Below are positions 24,647 through 33,023 of a DNA stretch of 64,000 nt, piece by piece. Position 1 is the first letter of the stretch. Every line of letters begins with the position of its first letter. A model generated the notes under the pieces. The model was given only the letters and a program-made list of their open reading frames with translations, was not told the origin of the DNA and made no database searches. Location: the NCBI RefSeq assembly GCF_021484805.1, contig NZ_CP090557.1, forward strand, positions 3,732,001 to 3,796,000. Reading direction: 5' to 3'. The translations under genes were made by a program, and so were the position numbers. This DNA comes from Tellurirhabdus bombi (GTDB taxonomy: Bacteria; Bacteroidota; Bacteroidia; Cytophagales; Spirosomataceae).

Positions 24647-26533
24647 TTATTTAGCCAGTTCGAGCACCATAACTGTTTTAGCGGGCAACTTTATCGTTTT
24701 AAGATCCCGCAGTACTTCATCATTCAAAATATTCCGGGCCTGGCTGTAGCCTTTCATCCGCTCCGAAAACCGACTGGTCTCCATGCTTTTTTCCTGATCC
24801 ATTGAGTTAGTCGCAATCAGAATTGTTTTGTTCGCGTCGTACCGAAAATAGACATACACCCCATCCTGCGGCACATACTGCATTAATTTCCCGGAGTGTA
24901 GTGTCGGCGTATTTTTCCGATAAATGGCCAACTTTTTCACCAGATTAAAGGCATCGGCTTCTTTTCCGGCCCGGCCCGAAGCCAGAAATTTGTTTTCGGG
25001 ACTGTCTTTAAAGCCACCGGGAAAATCGCGCCGCACTTCCGCATCGGACGGATTTTTGAAATTTTTCATCAACACCTCCGTCCCGTAATAGATTGACGGA
25101 ATCCCGCGAGCCGTCAGCAGCCACGTCAAACCCATTTTGTACTTATTGAAATCCTCCCCGATCATCGACAGATATCGATCCGTGTCGTGGTTGTCCAGAA
25201 ACGTTACTAGTTTCATGGGATCAGCATACACCGCATCCTGCGCGAAGGTGTTGTACAGCCGGTTGACGCCATCATCCCAGCTAAAATTCTGTTTGAGCGC
25301 ATCCAGAGCCGCCCCGAAAAAGACAAAATCCAACCCACCGGGCTGATTCGACGCGAAGTCAAATTTGATGTTGTTTTTCACGAAAAAGGCCTGTGCGACT
25401 GGATTCCCCACCCAGGATTCTCCAAAAATAAACATGTTGGGATACTCTCTAAGCAGGGCCTGGTTGCAGCGATTCAGAAAATCCAGGTCGTTGTATTTAT
25501 ACGTATCGACGCGCCAACCATCCAGATTAAACGTTTCCGTGGACCAGATGGCATGCTGAATCAAGTAGTTGGCCAGGAACGGATTCCGCTGGTTTAAATC
25601 GGGTAAAAAGGGAGTGAACCAGCCGTTCAACTGCAAATTACGATCACTTTCAGCGGCATACGGATCATACAGCGACTGCTCCTTATGCGAACTGCTGGTA
25701 TAGGCCGGCCACTGGTTAAACCAATCCTTGGTGGGCTGGTCTTTGAACATCCAGTGGTCGTTGCTTACGTGATTGTACACCGCATCCTGAACGAGCTTCA
25801 TGCCGCGCTGGTGCAAGGCTTTCGACAGTTTTACGTAGGCGTCCGCTCCGCCAAACCGACGATCAATCCGGTAATGGTCCGTAAAATGGTAACCGTGGTA
25901 GCCCGCCTGCATCCGGTCGGGTGCCTCTTGCTTGAGCGCTTCGTCATTTTCGATTACCGGCGTCATCCACAAGGTAGTAACGCCCAGTTCCTGAAGGTAA
26001 TCCAGATGCTCCATCACCCCTTGCAGATCGCCTCCGTGACGCAGGTACGGACTTTTGGTATCGGCCTGTTTGTCGAGCATGTCGTCAAATTTATCGTTCG
26101 ACGGGTTACCATTGGCGAAGCGGTCGGGCATGAGCAGGTAAATAAAATCCGCCGAGTTAACCCCCTGCCCTTTGGGCTCCCGCGAACGTGCTTTTAGTTC
26201 GTAAGCCCGCGAAAGGCTTTTTCCGGCTGCTTTACCGACAATCTGCAAGGTGCCCGCTTTGGTCGTTGGCGCTATGGTTAAATCCAGAAAAGCATAGTTG
26301 GGATTTTCAACCTGGTGGGTTTTTACGAGTTGAACGCCCGGATAATTAATGCTATAGGTCATTGTTCCCGCCTGGGGTCCGTAAACCAGCAGCTGTAAAG
26401 TTGTTTGCTTCATGCCTACCCACCAGTTCGTTGGCTCAATACGCTGGATCGCAGGTGGTGCGCCGGTTTGCGCCAAGGCCCCCGCTACTGTTATATAACT
26501 TACCAGGCATAACCAACCAATAAATCGAATCAT
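24647..26533 (-). CDS. Secreted GH13 alpha-glucanase (neopullulanase/cyclomaltodextrinase type)
   Basis: The 628-residue protein has a Sec signal peptide (about 1-21). An N-terminal Ig-like domain of the cyclomaltodextrinase type (about 25-120) is followed by a TIM barrel. The catalytic residues are visible: Asp343 in GWRVDTYKYND, Glu372 in FGESWVG and Asp450 in FLDNHDTDR. It resembles SusA-type periplasmic enzymes that cut maltodextrins or pullulan to maltose. It is the first gene of the pgmB-DinB-GH65 strand, with 98 bp to pgmB, and is divergent from a second GH13. Confidence 0.92.
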   Translation of the reverse strand: MIRFIGWLCLVSYITVAGALAQTGAPPAIQRIEPTNWWVGMKQTTLQLLVYGPQAGTMTYSINYPGVQLVKTHQVENPNYAFLDLTIAPTTKAGTLQIVGKAAGKSLSRAYELKARSREPKGQGVNSADFIYLLMPDRFANGNPSNDKFDDMLDKQADTKSPYLRHGGDLQGVMEHLDYLQELGVTTLWMTPVIENDEALKQEAPDRMQAGYHGYHFTDHYRIDRRFGGADAYVKLSKALHQRGMKLVQDAVYNHVSNDHWMFKDQPTKDWFNQWPAYTSSSHKEQSLYDPYAAESDRNLQLNGWFTPFLPDLNQRNPFLANYLIQHAIWSTETFNLDGWRVDTYKYNDLDFLNRCNQALLREYPNMFIFGESWVGNPVAQAFFVKNNIKFDFASNQPGGLDFVFFGAALDALKQNFSWDDGVNRLYNTFAQDAVYADPMKLVTFLDNHDTDRYLSMIGEDFNKYKMGLTWLLTARGIPSIYYGTEVLMKNFKNPSDAEVRRDFPGGFKDSPENKFLASGRAGKEADAFNLVKKLAIYRKNTPTLHSGKLMQYVPQDGVYVYFRYDANKTILIATNSMDQEKSMETSRFSERMKGYSQARNILNDEVLRDLKTIKLPAKTVMVLELAK

Positions 26534-26598
26534 AAGAAATAGCCGACGTAATAAATGACCTTTAAATATGGCAAAATAAAGTATTTATATGTATTTAT

Positions 26599-26632
26599 CT
26601 TGTAGATTTAAGACTTCACTCCGCTAATTTTG
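26599..26632 (+). promoter_or_regulatory. Promoter of the Tat-signal GH13 gene
   Basis: TAATTTTG (26625-26632) matches the TAnnTTTG -7 consensus, and CTTG (26599-26602) stands 22 bp upstream as a weak -33 box. The ATG follows 17 bp after the -7 box. The 116-bp divergent spacer is AT-rich and must also hold the promoter for the minus-strand GH13; only a weak candidate (complement of 26572-26579) is seen for it. Confidence 0.5.
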
Positions 26633-26649
26633 TTAGGCTGGTAGAAAAA

Positions 26650-28485
26650 ATGGATTTTTCAGCAATTGACTCGTCTCCAATAAGTCGCCGTGCGTTTGGG
26701 TTTAGCTTATTGACCCTTGGTATGCTTGGCATGACGAGCCACTTTACTGACTCCCCTAGCAACATGAGTGTACCTGAAACAACGACCGACAAATTAGTCA
26801 TCTACCAAATTTTTACCCGCCTGTTTGGCAACCAAAAAACAACCAATAAACCGTGGGGAAGCCTGGAAGAAAACGGGATTGGCAAGTTCAACGACATCAC
26901 GGATAAAGCCCTGCAAAACCTCAAAACGTTCGGTATTTCGCACGTTTGGTATACGGGTGTTATCGAACATGCGCTGATGACCGACTATTCCAGCTTTGGG
27001 ATTCGCAAGGATCACCCAGCCGTGGTGAAAGGTCGGGCGGGCTCACCTTACGCCATCAAGGATTATTACGATGTCAATCCTGATCTGGCCGTCGATGCCA
27101 AGGCGCGTATGCAGGAGTTTGAAGCCCTGGTAAAGCGGTCGCACGACAACGGTCTGAAAGTACTAATTGACTTCATTCCCAACCACGTGGCCCGGCAATA
27201 TTATTCGGATGCCAAGCCCAAAGGCGTGAAAGACCTCGGCCAGGGCGATGATACCACCAAGGCTTTTGATGCTCAAAACAATTTCTATTACCTGCTGGGA
27301 GAGCCTTTTCAGGTTCCTAATGGCGTAGATATTCCGGTTAAGGCCGACACGAATTACGTAGAAAACCCGGCCAAAGCCACGGGAAACGACGTTTTCACAG
27401 CCCAGCCAAGCATCAACGACTGGTTCGAAACCATCAAGTTAAATTACGGCGTCGATTACCAGCATAACCGCCAAAACCATTTTGACCCGATTCCCTCGAC
27501 CTGGCTCAAAATGCGGGATATTTTGCTTTACTGGGCGAAAAAAGGCGTCGATGGTTTCCGCTGCGACATGGCCGAAATGGTGCCGGTCGAGTTTTGGGGC
27601 TGGGCCATTCCGCAAATTAAAGCCAGTAAGCCGGGTATTATTTTTATTGCCGAGATTTACAATCCAGCGCAGTACCGCAATTACATCTTTACGGGAAAAT
27701 TCGATTACCTCTACGATAAAGTTGGCTTGTACGACGCGCTTCGGCGGTTGATGGAAGGCAAAGGCACTACCGAAGACATCACGCGCGTTTGGCAACAGGA
27801 ATCCGGCGATTATGCGAATCACATGCTTCGCTTCCTCGAGAATCACGATGAGCAACGCATTGCCTCTCGCTTTTTTGCGAATGACCCCTGGACCGCCGTT
27901 CCCGCGATGACCCTCTCGGCCACCTTGCATACCGGACCGCTGATGATCTATTTTGGGCAGGAATTAGGCGTTAATCCCACCCAGGCCGAAGGATTCCAGG
28001 GCGAAGACGGGCGCACCACCATTTTCGATTATTGGGGTATTCCTGACTACCAGGCTTGGGTCAACAAAGGGAAATTTGACGGAGGAAAGCTGTCTGCTGA
28101 TCAAAAAGCGCTGCGGAAGTTTTATCAACAATTGAATCAATTGGTGAACACCAGCGACGCCATTCAGAACGGCGGTTTTTATGATTTGCAGTATCTCCAG
28201 AACAATGGCCAGAGTCCGGGCTACGACCAGCACCGACTATTCAGCTACCTGCGGCATTCGGCTTCGCAAAAATTGCTGATTGTCTGCAATTTCGACAAAG
28301 AGAAAACGGCGAAAACCCAGATTCAGATTCCTGCTGGTGTGTGGGAATTTCTTAAGCTGGACGCCACCAAAACGTACACATTCACGGATATTTTCCGAAC
28401 CAAAACCAAGATAAAAGCCGCCGCCAGCGAAAGCGTTCCGGTCGAATTACCACCGTTGAGCGTACTGGTGCTGGAAATCAAATGA
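26650..28485 (+). CDS. Secreted GH13 alpha-amylase-family enzyme with Tat-like signal
   Basis: The 611-residue protein begins with a twin-arginine-like signal (SRRAFGF at about 13-19, then a hydrophobic run to about 35). The GH13 barrel follows, with Asp306 in GFRCDMAEMV, Glu335 in FIAEIYNP and Asp400 in LENHDEQR. This set is complete for retaining alpha-glucan hydrolases or transferases. Long insertions near residues 190-270 set it apart from the neighbouring GH13, so the two are not recent duplicates. It forms a unit with the MFS transporter 60 bp downstream. The exact product (maltose or larger) cannot be read from sequence. Confidence 0.9.
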   Translation: MDFSAIDSSPISRRAFGFSLLTLGMLGMTSHFTDSPSNMSVPETTTDKLVIYQIFTRLFGNQKTTNKPWGSLEENGIGKFNDITDKALQNLKTFGISHVWYTGVIEHALMTDYSSFGIRKDHPAVVKGRAGSPYAIKDYYDVNPDLAVDAKARMQEFEALVKRSHDNGLKVLIDFIPNHVARQYYSDAKPKGVKDLGQGDDTTKAFDAQNNFYYLLGEPFQVPNGVDIPVKADTNYVENPAKATGNDVFTAQPSINDWFETIKLNYGVDYQHNRQNHFDPIPSTWLKMRDILLYWAKKGVDGFRCDMAEMVPVEFWGWAIPQIKASKPGIIFIAEIYNPAQYRNYIFTGKFDYLYDKVGLYDALRRLMEGKGTTEDITRVWQQESGDYANHMLRFLENHDEQRIASRFFANDPWTAVPAMTLSATLHTGPLMIYFGQELGVNPTQAEGFQGEDGRTTIFDYWGIPDYQAWVNKGKFDGGKLSADQKALRKFYQQLNQLVNTSDAIQNGGFYDLQYLQNNGQSPGYDQHRLFSYLRHSASQKLLIVCNFDKEKTAKTQIQIPAGVWEFLKLDATKTYTFTDIFRTKTKIKAAASESVPVELPPLSVLVLEIK

Positions 28486-28545
28486 GTCCGGGGATTGGGC
28501 CGCTCACGTTGCCCAATCCCCAACCGTTCATTCCTAAACCAACCC

Positions 28546-30123
28546 ATGAAAGCAGTTTCTCCTTCCACCACTCTCCCGGCCCAAGGGCGCGGCCAAAAGC
28601 CACTCCTGAGCTTCTGGCAAATCTGGAACATGAGTTTCGGATTTTTAGGCATTCAATTTGGCTTTGCCCTTCAGAATGCCAACGTAAGCCGGATCTTTGA
28701 AACCCTCGGTGCCAATGTGGACGAAATTCCTGTTTTATGGGTAGCCGCTCCCTTGACCGGCCTGATTGTCCAGCCGATTATTGGCTATTTCAGCGACCGC
28801 ACCTGGACCCGCCTGGGTCGCCGGCGGCCTTACTTTCTGGCGGGTGCTATTCTGGCTACGGGTGCTCTTTTTCTGATGCCCAATTCGCCCGTGCTCTGGG
28901 TGGCGGCGGTAACCCTCTGGCTCATGGACGCTTCCATTAATATTTCGATGGAGCCGTTTCGGGCTTTTGTGGGTGACAACCTGCCCTCGGCCCAACGCAC
29001 AACGGGCTTTGCCATGCAGAGTTTCTTTATTGGTCTTGGCGCTGTTGTCGCCTCCGCGTTGCCTTACATCTTCACGAACTGGTTCGGCATCTCAAACGAA
29101 GCGGGCCAAGGAATCATCCCCGATTCCGTAAAATGGTCCTTTTACTTGGGAGGAGTCGTGTTTCTGTTGGCCGTTATCTGGACCGTAGCGACTTCCAGGG
29201 AATACACCCCGGAACAGTTGACTCAATTTGAAGAACACGGGGAAGTAGTTGAATTACAGCACGACATTAGTCAAGACCTTTATCAACGTACAGGTCGCCG
29301 CCAAGTTCGCAACGGTTTGATTGGCTTCCTCATCGGGGCAGCCTTGACCTTTTGGTTTCTCAACCAGGGGCTCGACAAGCAATTACTGATTTTTTCGGGA
29401 ATGATTGCGGTCGTTGGGTTGCTGTTTATTGGCGCAGGTTTATTGCAGCAGAGCGGGAATTACCGCAACAGTTTCGTTACCATTGTCAACGATTTGGAAA
29501 ATATGCCGCCCACCATGCGTCAATTGGCCGTGGTGCAATTTTTCTCCTGGTTTTCGCTTTTCGCCATGTGGATTTATACCACCGCCGCCGTTACCAGTCA
29601 TATTTACGGAACAACCGATACCACCTCCAAGCTCTACAACGACGGTGCCGACTGGGTGGGCGTTTGCTTCGCCATTTACAACGGAATTGCCGCACTAGTC
29701 GCTTTTGGAATACCCGTCCTGGCGCGTTGGACCAGCCGCCGCGTAGCCCACTTGATTTGCCTGTGTGCGGGCGGTTTGGGTATGCTTTCTTTCTATTTTA
29801 TCCACGATCCAAACCTGTTGCTGCTATCGATGGTTGGCGTAGGCATCGCCTGGGCCAGCATTCTTTCCGTTCCGTACGCCATGCTGGCGGGTAGCCTGCC
29901 AGCGCATAAAATGGGGTATTATATGGGCGTATTTAACTTTTTCATTACCATTCCGCAACTGGTAGCCGCGGCTTTACTTGGATTTATCGTCAAGGTTTTT
30001 TTCAATGCGGAACCCATTTATGCTTTGATTGTTGGAGGAATTGCCATGATTCTGGCGGGCTTGCTCAGCCTGCGGGTTGAGGATAAAGACGATGTGCGGG
30101 TAGACGAAATTGGACTGAAATAA
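28546..30123 (+). CDS. MFS sugar transporter (SLC45/GPH-like)
   Basis: The product is 525 residues with about 12 transmembrane helices and a cytoplasmic loop of ~60 residues after helix 6 (charged stretch near FEEHGEVVELQHD). The segment SDRTWTRLGRRRPYFLAGA after helix 2 matches the MFS signature of SLC45-type maltose/sucrose carriers. The ATG at 28546 was chosen over one at 28495 because the extra 17 residues are not conserved-looking. Placed directly after an alpha-amylase-type gene, it probably imports maltose for the cytoplasmic GH65. Confidence 0.88.
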   Translation: MKAVSPSTTLPAQGRGQKPLLSFWQIWNMSFGFLGIQFGFALQNANVSRIFETLGANVDEIPVLWVAAPLTGLIVQPIIGYFSDRTWTRLGRRRPYFLAGAILATGALFLMPNSPVLWVAAVTLWLMDASINISMEPFRAFVGDNLPSAQRTTGFAMQSFFIGLGAVVASALPYIFTNWFGISNEAGQGIIPDSVKWSFYLGGVVFLLAVIWTVATSREYTPEQLTQFEEHGEVVELQHDISQDLYQRTGRRQVRNGLIGFLIGAALTFWFLNQGLDKQLLIFSGMIAVVGLLFIGAGLLQQSGNYRNSFVTIVNDLENMPPTMRQLAVVQFFSWFSLFAMWIYTTAAVTSHIYGTTDTTSKLYNDGADWVGVCFAIYNGIAALVAFGIPVLARWTSRRVAHLICLCAGGLGMLSFYFIHDPNLLLLSMVGVGIAWASILSVPYAMLAGSLPAHKMGYYMGVFNFFITIPQLVAAALLGFIVKVFFNAEPIYALIVGGIAMILAGLLSLRVEDKDDVRVDEIGLK

Positions 30124-30151
30124 ACCTGACTCGCTCCAGTCATTCAAAATA

Positions 30152-30195
30152 AAAATCCCTGACTGCCAGCTTCGTAGCTCACAATCAGGGATTTT
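30152..30195. terminator. Bidirectional terminator between the MFS and aconitase genes
   Basis: An 11-bp stem (30152-30162 with 30185-30195, AAAATCCCTGA and complement) has A and T runs at both ends. It lies between two convergent genes. Confidence 0.85.
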
Positions 30196-30221
30196 ATCAT
30201 TAATAAACCTTAACGGTCTTA

Positions 30222-32489
30222 TTAAGCGTTTTCGCGCAGTTTGATCAGGTTCAGGGCCGAACCAGCTTTAAACCACTCGATCTGCGTTTCATTATACGTA
30301 TGATTCGCCAGGAACTCTTCGCTTGTGCCATCAGCGTGGTTTAACCGGATCGTCAGAGGCTTACCAGGAGCAAACTCTGTCAAGCCAAGGATATCAATGC
30401 TATCGTCTTCACGAATATCATTGTAATCATCCGTATCAGCGAATGTCAGGGCCAGCATTCCTTGCTTTTTCAGGTTTGTTTCGTGAATCCGGGCGAAAGA
30501 TTTCACCAGAATGGCACGAACACCCAGGAAGCGTGGCTCCATGGCCGCGTGTTCACGCGAAGAACCTTCACCGTAGTTTTCATCCCCAACCACAATCGAA
30601 CCAATACCCGCCGCTTTGTAAGCCCGCTGTGTAGCAGGAACTTCGCCGAGTTCGCCCGTCAATTGGTTCTTTACGGTATTGGTTTTTTCGTTATAGAAGT
30701 TAACCGCTCCAATCAACATGTTATTCGAAATGTTGTCGAGGTGACCCCGGTATTTCAACCACGGTCCCGCCATCGAAATGTGGTCGGTCGTACACTTTCC
30801 TTTTGCTTTGATCAACAGCTTCAGACCCGTTAGATCTGTGCCTTCCCAGGCAGCAAACGGTTCCAGCAATTGCAAGCGATCCGACGTTGGACTAACCAGT
30901 ACGTTAACGCTGCTACCATCTTCGGCCGGAGCCTGATAACCTGCGTCTTCTACCGCAAATCCTTTGATTGGCAATTCGATTCCTTTAGGCTCTTCCAGTT
31001 TTACGTCCTCGCCCGACTCATTTTTGAGCGTATCCGTCATTGGGTTGAACGTCAGGCTACCCGCGATGGCCAAAGCCGTCACGATTTCTGGCGAAGCCAC
31101 AAAGGCGTGCGTCGAAGCCAGACCGTCGTTCCGTTTCGCGAAGTTCCGGTTGAACGAGGTGATGATTGAGTTCTGGCGATTCGGATCGTCGATGTGACGA
31201 GCCCACTGTCCGATACAAGGACCACAGGCGTTAGCCAATACAACGCCACCGATTTTCTCGAACGTATCCAGCAGGCCGTCGCGTTCGGTTGTATAGCGAA
31301 CCAGCTCAGAACCAGGTGTTACTGTATATTCCGATTGGGTTTTCAGGTTTTTGTTGATCGCCTGTTCAGCCACCGACGCCGCCCGAGTAATGTCTTCGTA
31401 CGAAGAGTTCGTACAAGAACCGATCAGACCAACATCCAGTTTTTCGGGCCAGCCATTTTCTTTAACGGCCTGCGCAAATTTAGAGAGCGGCCAAGCCAAA
31501 TCCGGCGTATAAGGACCGTTGATATGCGGCTCTAGTTCCGACAGGTTGATCTCGATCAGTTGGTCGTAGTATTTTGCCGGATCGGCGTATACTTCGTCAT
31601 CCGAGCGCAGGTGTTGCTTAACGGCATCGGCTGCAGTGGCGATATCAGCCCGCTCGGTGCTTTTCAGGTAATCAGCCATTTTCTCATCGTAGGCGAAAAC
31701 CGACGTGGTCGCTCCGATTTCAGCACCCATATTACCAATGGTTGCTTTACCCGTTGCCGACAGGCTTTCTGCCCCTTCTCCGAAGTATTCAACGATACAG
31801 CCGGTTCCCCCTTTTACGGTCAGGATACCCGCTACACGCAGAATAACGTCTTTTGCCGATGCCCAGCCAGACAGTTTGCCGGTCAGCTTCACACCGATCA
31901 GTTTCGGCATTTTCAGCTCCCAGGACAAACCGGCCATCACGTCGCAGGCATCTGCTCCACCAACGCCAATGGCAATCATACCCAGACCACCCGCGTTAGG
32001 CGTGTGTGAGTCGGTACCAATCATCATTCCGCCGGGGAAAGCGTAGTTTTCCAGAACCACCTGGTGGATGATACCAGCACCGGGTTTCCAGAAACCAATT
32101 CCGTATTTATCGGAGATCGACGACAAGAAGTCGTAAACCTCTTTGTTTTTATTGTTGGCATTTGCCAAATCCTGCGCCGCACCCACTTCTGCCTGGATCA
32201 GGTGATCGCAGTGAACGGTTGACGGAACAGCTACCTGTGGCTTGCCAGCCTGCATAAACTGCAACAACGCCATTTGCGCCGTAGCATCCTGCATCGCAAC
32301 ACGGTCCGGGGCGAAATCCACGTAATCTTTACCGCGGGTATAGGCCTTGGTCGCTACGCCTTCGTGCAGGTGAGCATATAGAATTTTCTCCGACAGCGTC
32401 AGTGGGTGGCCCACCACCTGCCGGGCTGCTTCGACGCGCTCGCCAAGGTTGGCGTAGACGCGCTGAATCATGTTTAAATCAAAAGCCAT
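30222..32489 (-). CDS. acn: Aconitate hydratase
   Basis: The 755-residue TCA-cycle enzyme isomerises citrate to isocitrate through a [4Fe-4S] cluster. The three cluster ligands are visible: Cys359 in GSCTNSS, and Cys422 and Cys425 in [22 protein letters not shown] and the C-terminal swivel domain with [15 protein letters not shown] are also present. Length and order match the mitochondrial-type aconitases common in Bacteroidota. Its 5' side is a 534-bp spacer shared with divergent topA; a nested inverted repeat lies 72-108 bp upstream of the start. Confidence 0.96.
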   Translation of the reverse strand: MAFDLNMIQRVYANLGERVEAARQVVGHPLTLSEKILYAHLHEGVATKAYTRGKDYVDFAPDRVAMQDATAQMALLQFMQAGKPQVAVPSTVHCDHLIQAEVGAAQDLANANNKNKEVYDFLSSISDKYGIGFWKPGAGIIHQVVLENYAFPGGMMIGTDSHTPNAGGLGMIAIGVGGADACDVMAGLSWELKMPKLIGVKLTGKLSGWASAKDVILRVAGILTVKGGTGCIVEYFGEGAESLSATGKATIGNMGAEIGATTSVFAYDEKMADYLKSTERADIATAADAVKQHLRSDDEVYADPAKYYDQLIEINLSELEPHINGPYTPDLAWPLSKFAQAVKENGWPEKLDVGLIGSCTNSSYEDITRAASVAEQAINKNLKTQSEYTVTPGSELVRYTTERDGLLDTFEKIGGVVLANACGPCIGQWARHIDDPNRQNSIITSFNRNFAKRNDGLASTHAFVASPEIVTALAIAGSLTFNPMTDTLKNESGEDVKLEEPKGIELPIKGFAVEDAGYQAPAEDGSSVNVLVSPTSDRLQLLEPFAAWEGTDLTGLKLLIKAKGKCTTDHISMAGPWLKYRGHLDNISNNMLIGAVNFYNEKTNTVKNQLTGELGEVPATQRAYKAAGIGSIVVGDENYGEGSSREHAAMEPRFLGVRAILVKSFARIHETNLKKQGMLALTFADTDDYNDIREDDSIDILGLTEFAPGKPLTIRLNHADGTSEEFLANHTYNETQIEWFKAGSALNLIKLRENA

Positions 32490-32560
32490 AGACAGTCTGG
32501 AAAATATTTCGGTAATAATAGAGTTAGAAACAAATCGCTTCTACAAAGACAACACTGGCA

Positions 32561-32597
32561 ATCGAAGAATGAGTTTCGTTCAAACGAATCTTTCGAT
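32561..32597 (-). promoter_or_regulatory. Nested inverted repeat in the acn leader region
   Basis: The outer arms ATCGAA/TTCGAT (32561-32566 and 32592-32597) enclose the inner arms TTCGTT/AACGAA (32575-32580 and 32583-32588). If the acn transcript starts near the possible -7 box at 32606-32613, this would lie close to the 5' end of the mRNA as a bulged hairpin. It could also be a DNA operator. Neither role is proven. Confidence 0.35.
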
Positions 32598-32913
32598 TGG
32601 CGTGCCAAAAATAGATGTTTTTCGGGCGAAATTAAAACCCGCAAAATTTTATCTTCCTTATTTGGAATCGATTTAGAGTAATCATTCGTATTATCGCTGA
32701 ATAACCAATTCCGGCAACTTTGTTCGCCCAATCAAGTGACTCTGCCAGCCACTTACATCGGTCAGCGTGAGTCAACTAGGTTTCTTTGTATTTTAGCGGA
32801 TAATCGCCATTTTCGGGCAAAAAAAGCGAACGTTAGCCCCCCATAAACTGTTACTTAAAAACATCCCGTGCCATCATACTTACCGAGCATTACCCAGCCG
32901 TTACATTAAACTT

Positions 32914-32947
32914 TTTGCATAAGTTGCGTCTTTTGCGTCTATATTTG
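32914..32947 (+). promoter_or_regulatory. Promoter of topA
   Basis: TTTG (32914-32917) and TATATTTG (32940-32947) match the Bacteroidota -33/-7 consensus with a 22-bp spacer. The predicted start lies about 70 nt before the topA ATG. Confidence 0.6.
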
Positions 32948-33023
32948 GCGTGTGGCGCCCGGTAGGCATTGGCCCAACTGCGGGGTTCAGCTCTATAAAT
33001 TTATTACACCAACCTAACTCATT

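Larger units (their letters stand above)
32490..33023. other. Divergent regulatory spacer between acn and topA
   Basis: These 534 bp hold no convincing gene. Short ORFs here lack coding character. Visible elements are a nested inverted repeat at 32561-32597, a possible -7 box for acn on the minus strand (complement of 32606-32613, TATTTTTG, with no good -33 at the usual distance) and the topA promoter at 32914-32947. The rest shows no repeats or RNA genes that could be recognised. Confidence 0.6.

Noticed and set aside
32470-32676. 68-codon + strand ORF in the acn-topA spacer
   Set aside because: It starts inside acn on the opposite strand and lacks a promoter or coding character.
32474-32731. 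85-codon minus-strand ORF over the acn start
   Set aside because: It overlaps the acn N-terminus in another frame, has no recognisable motif and would block the likely acn leader.
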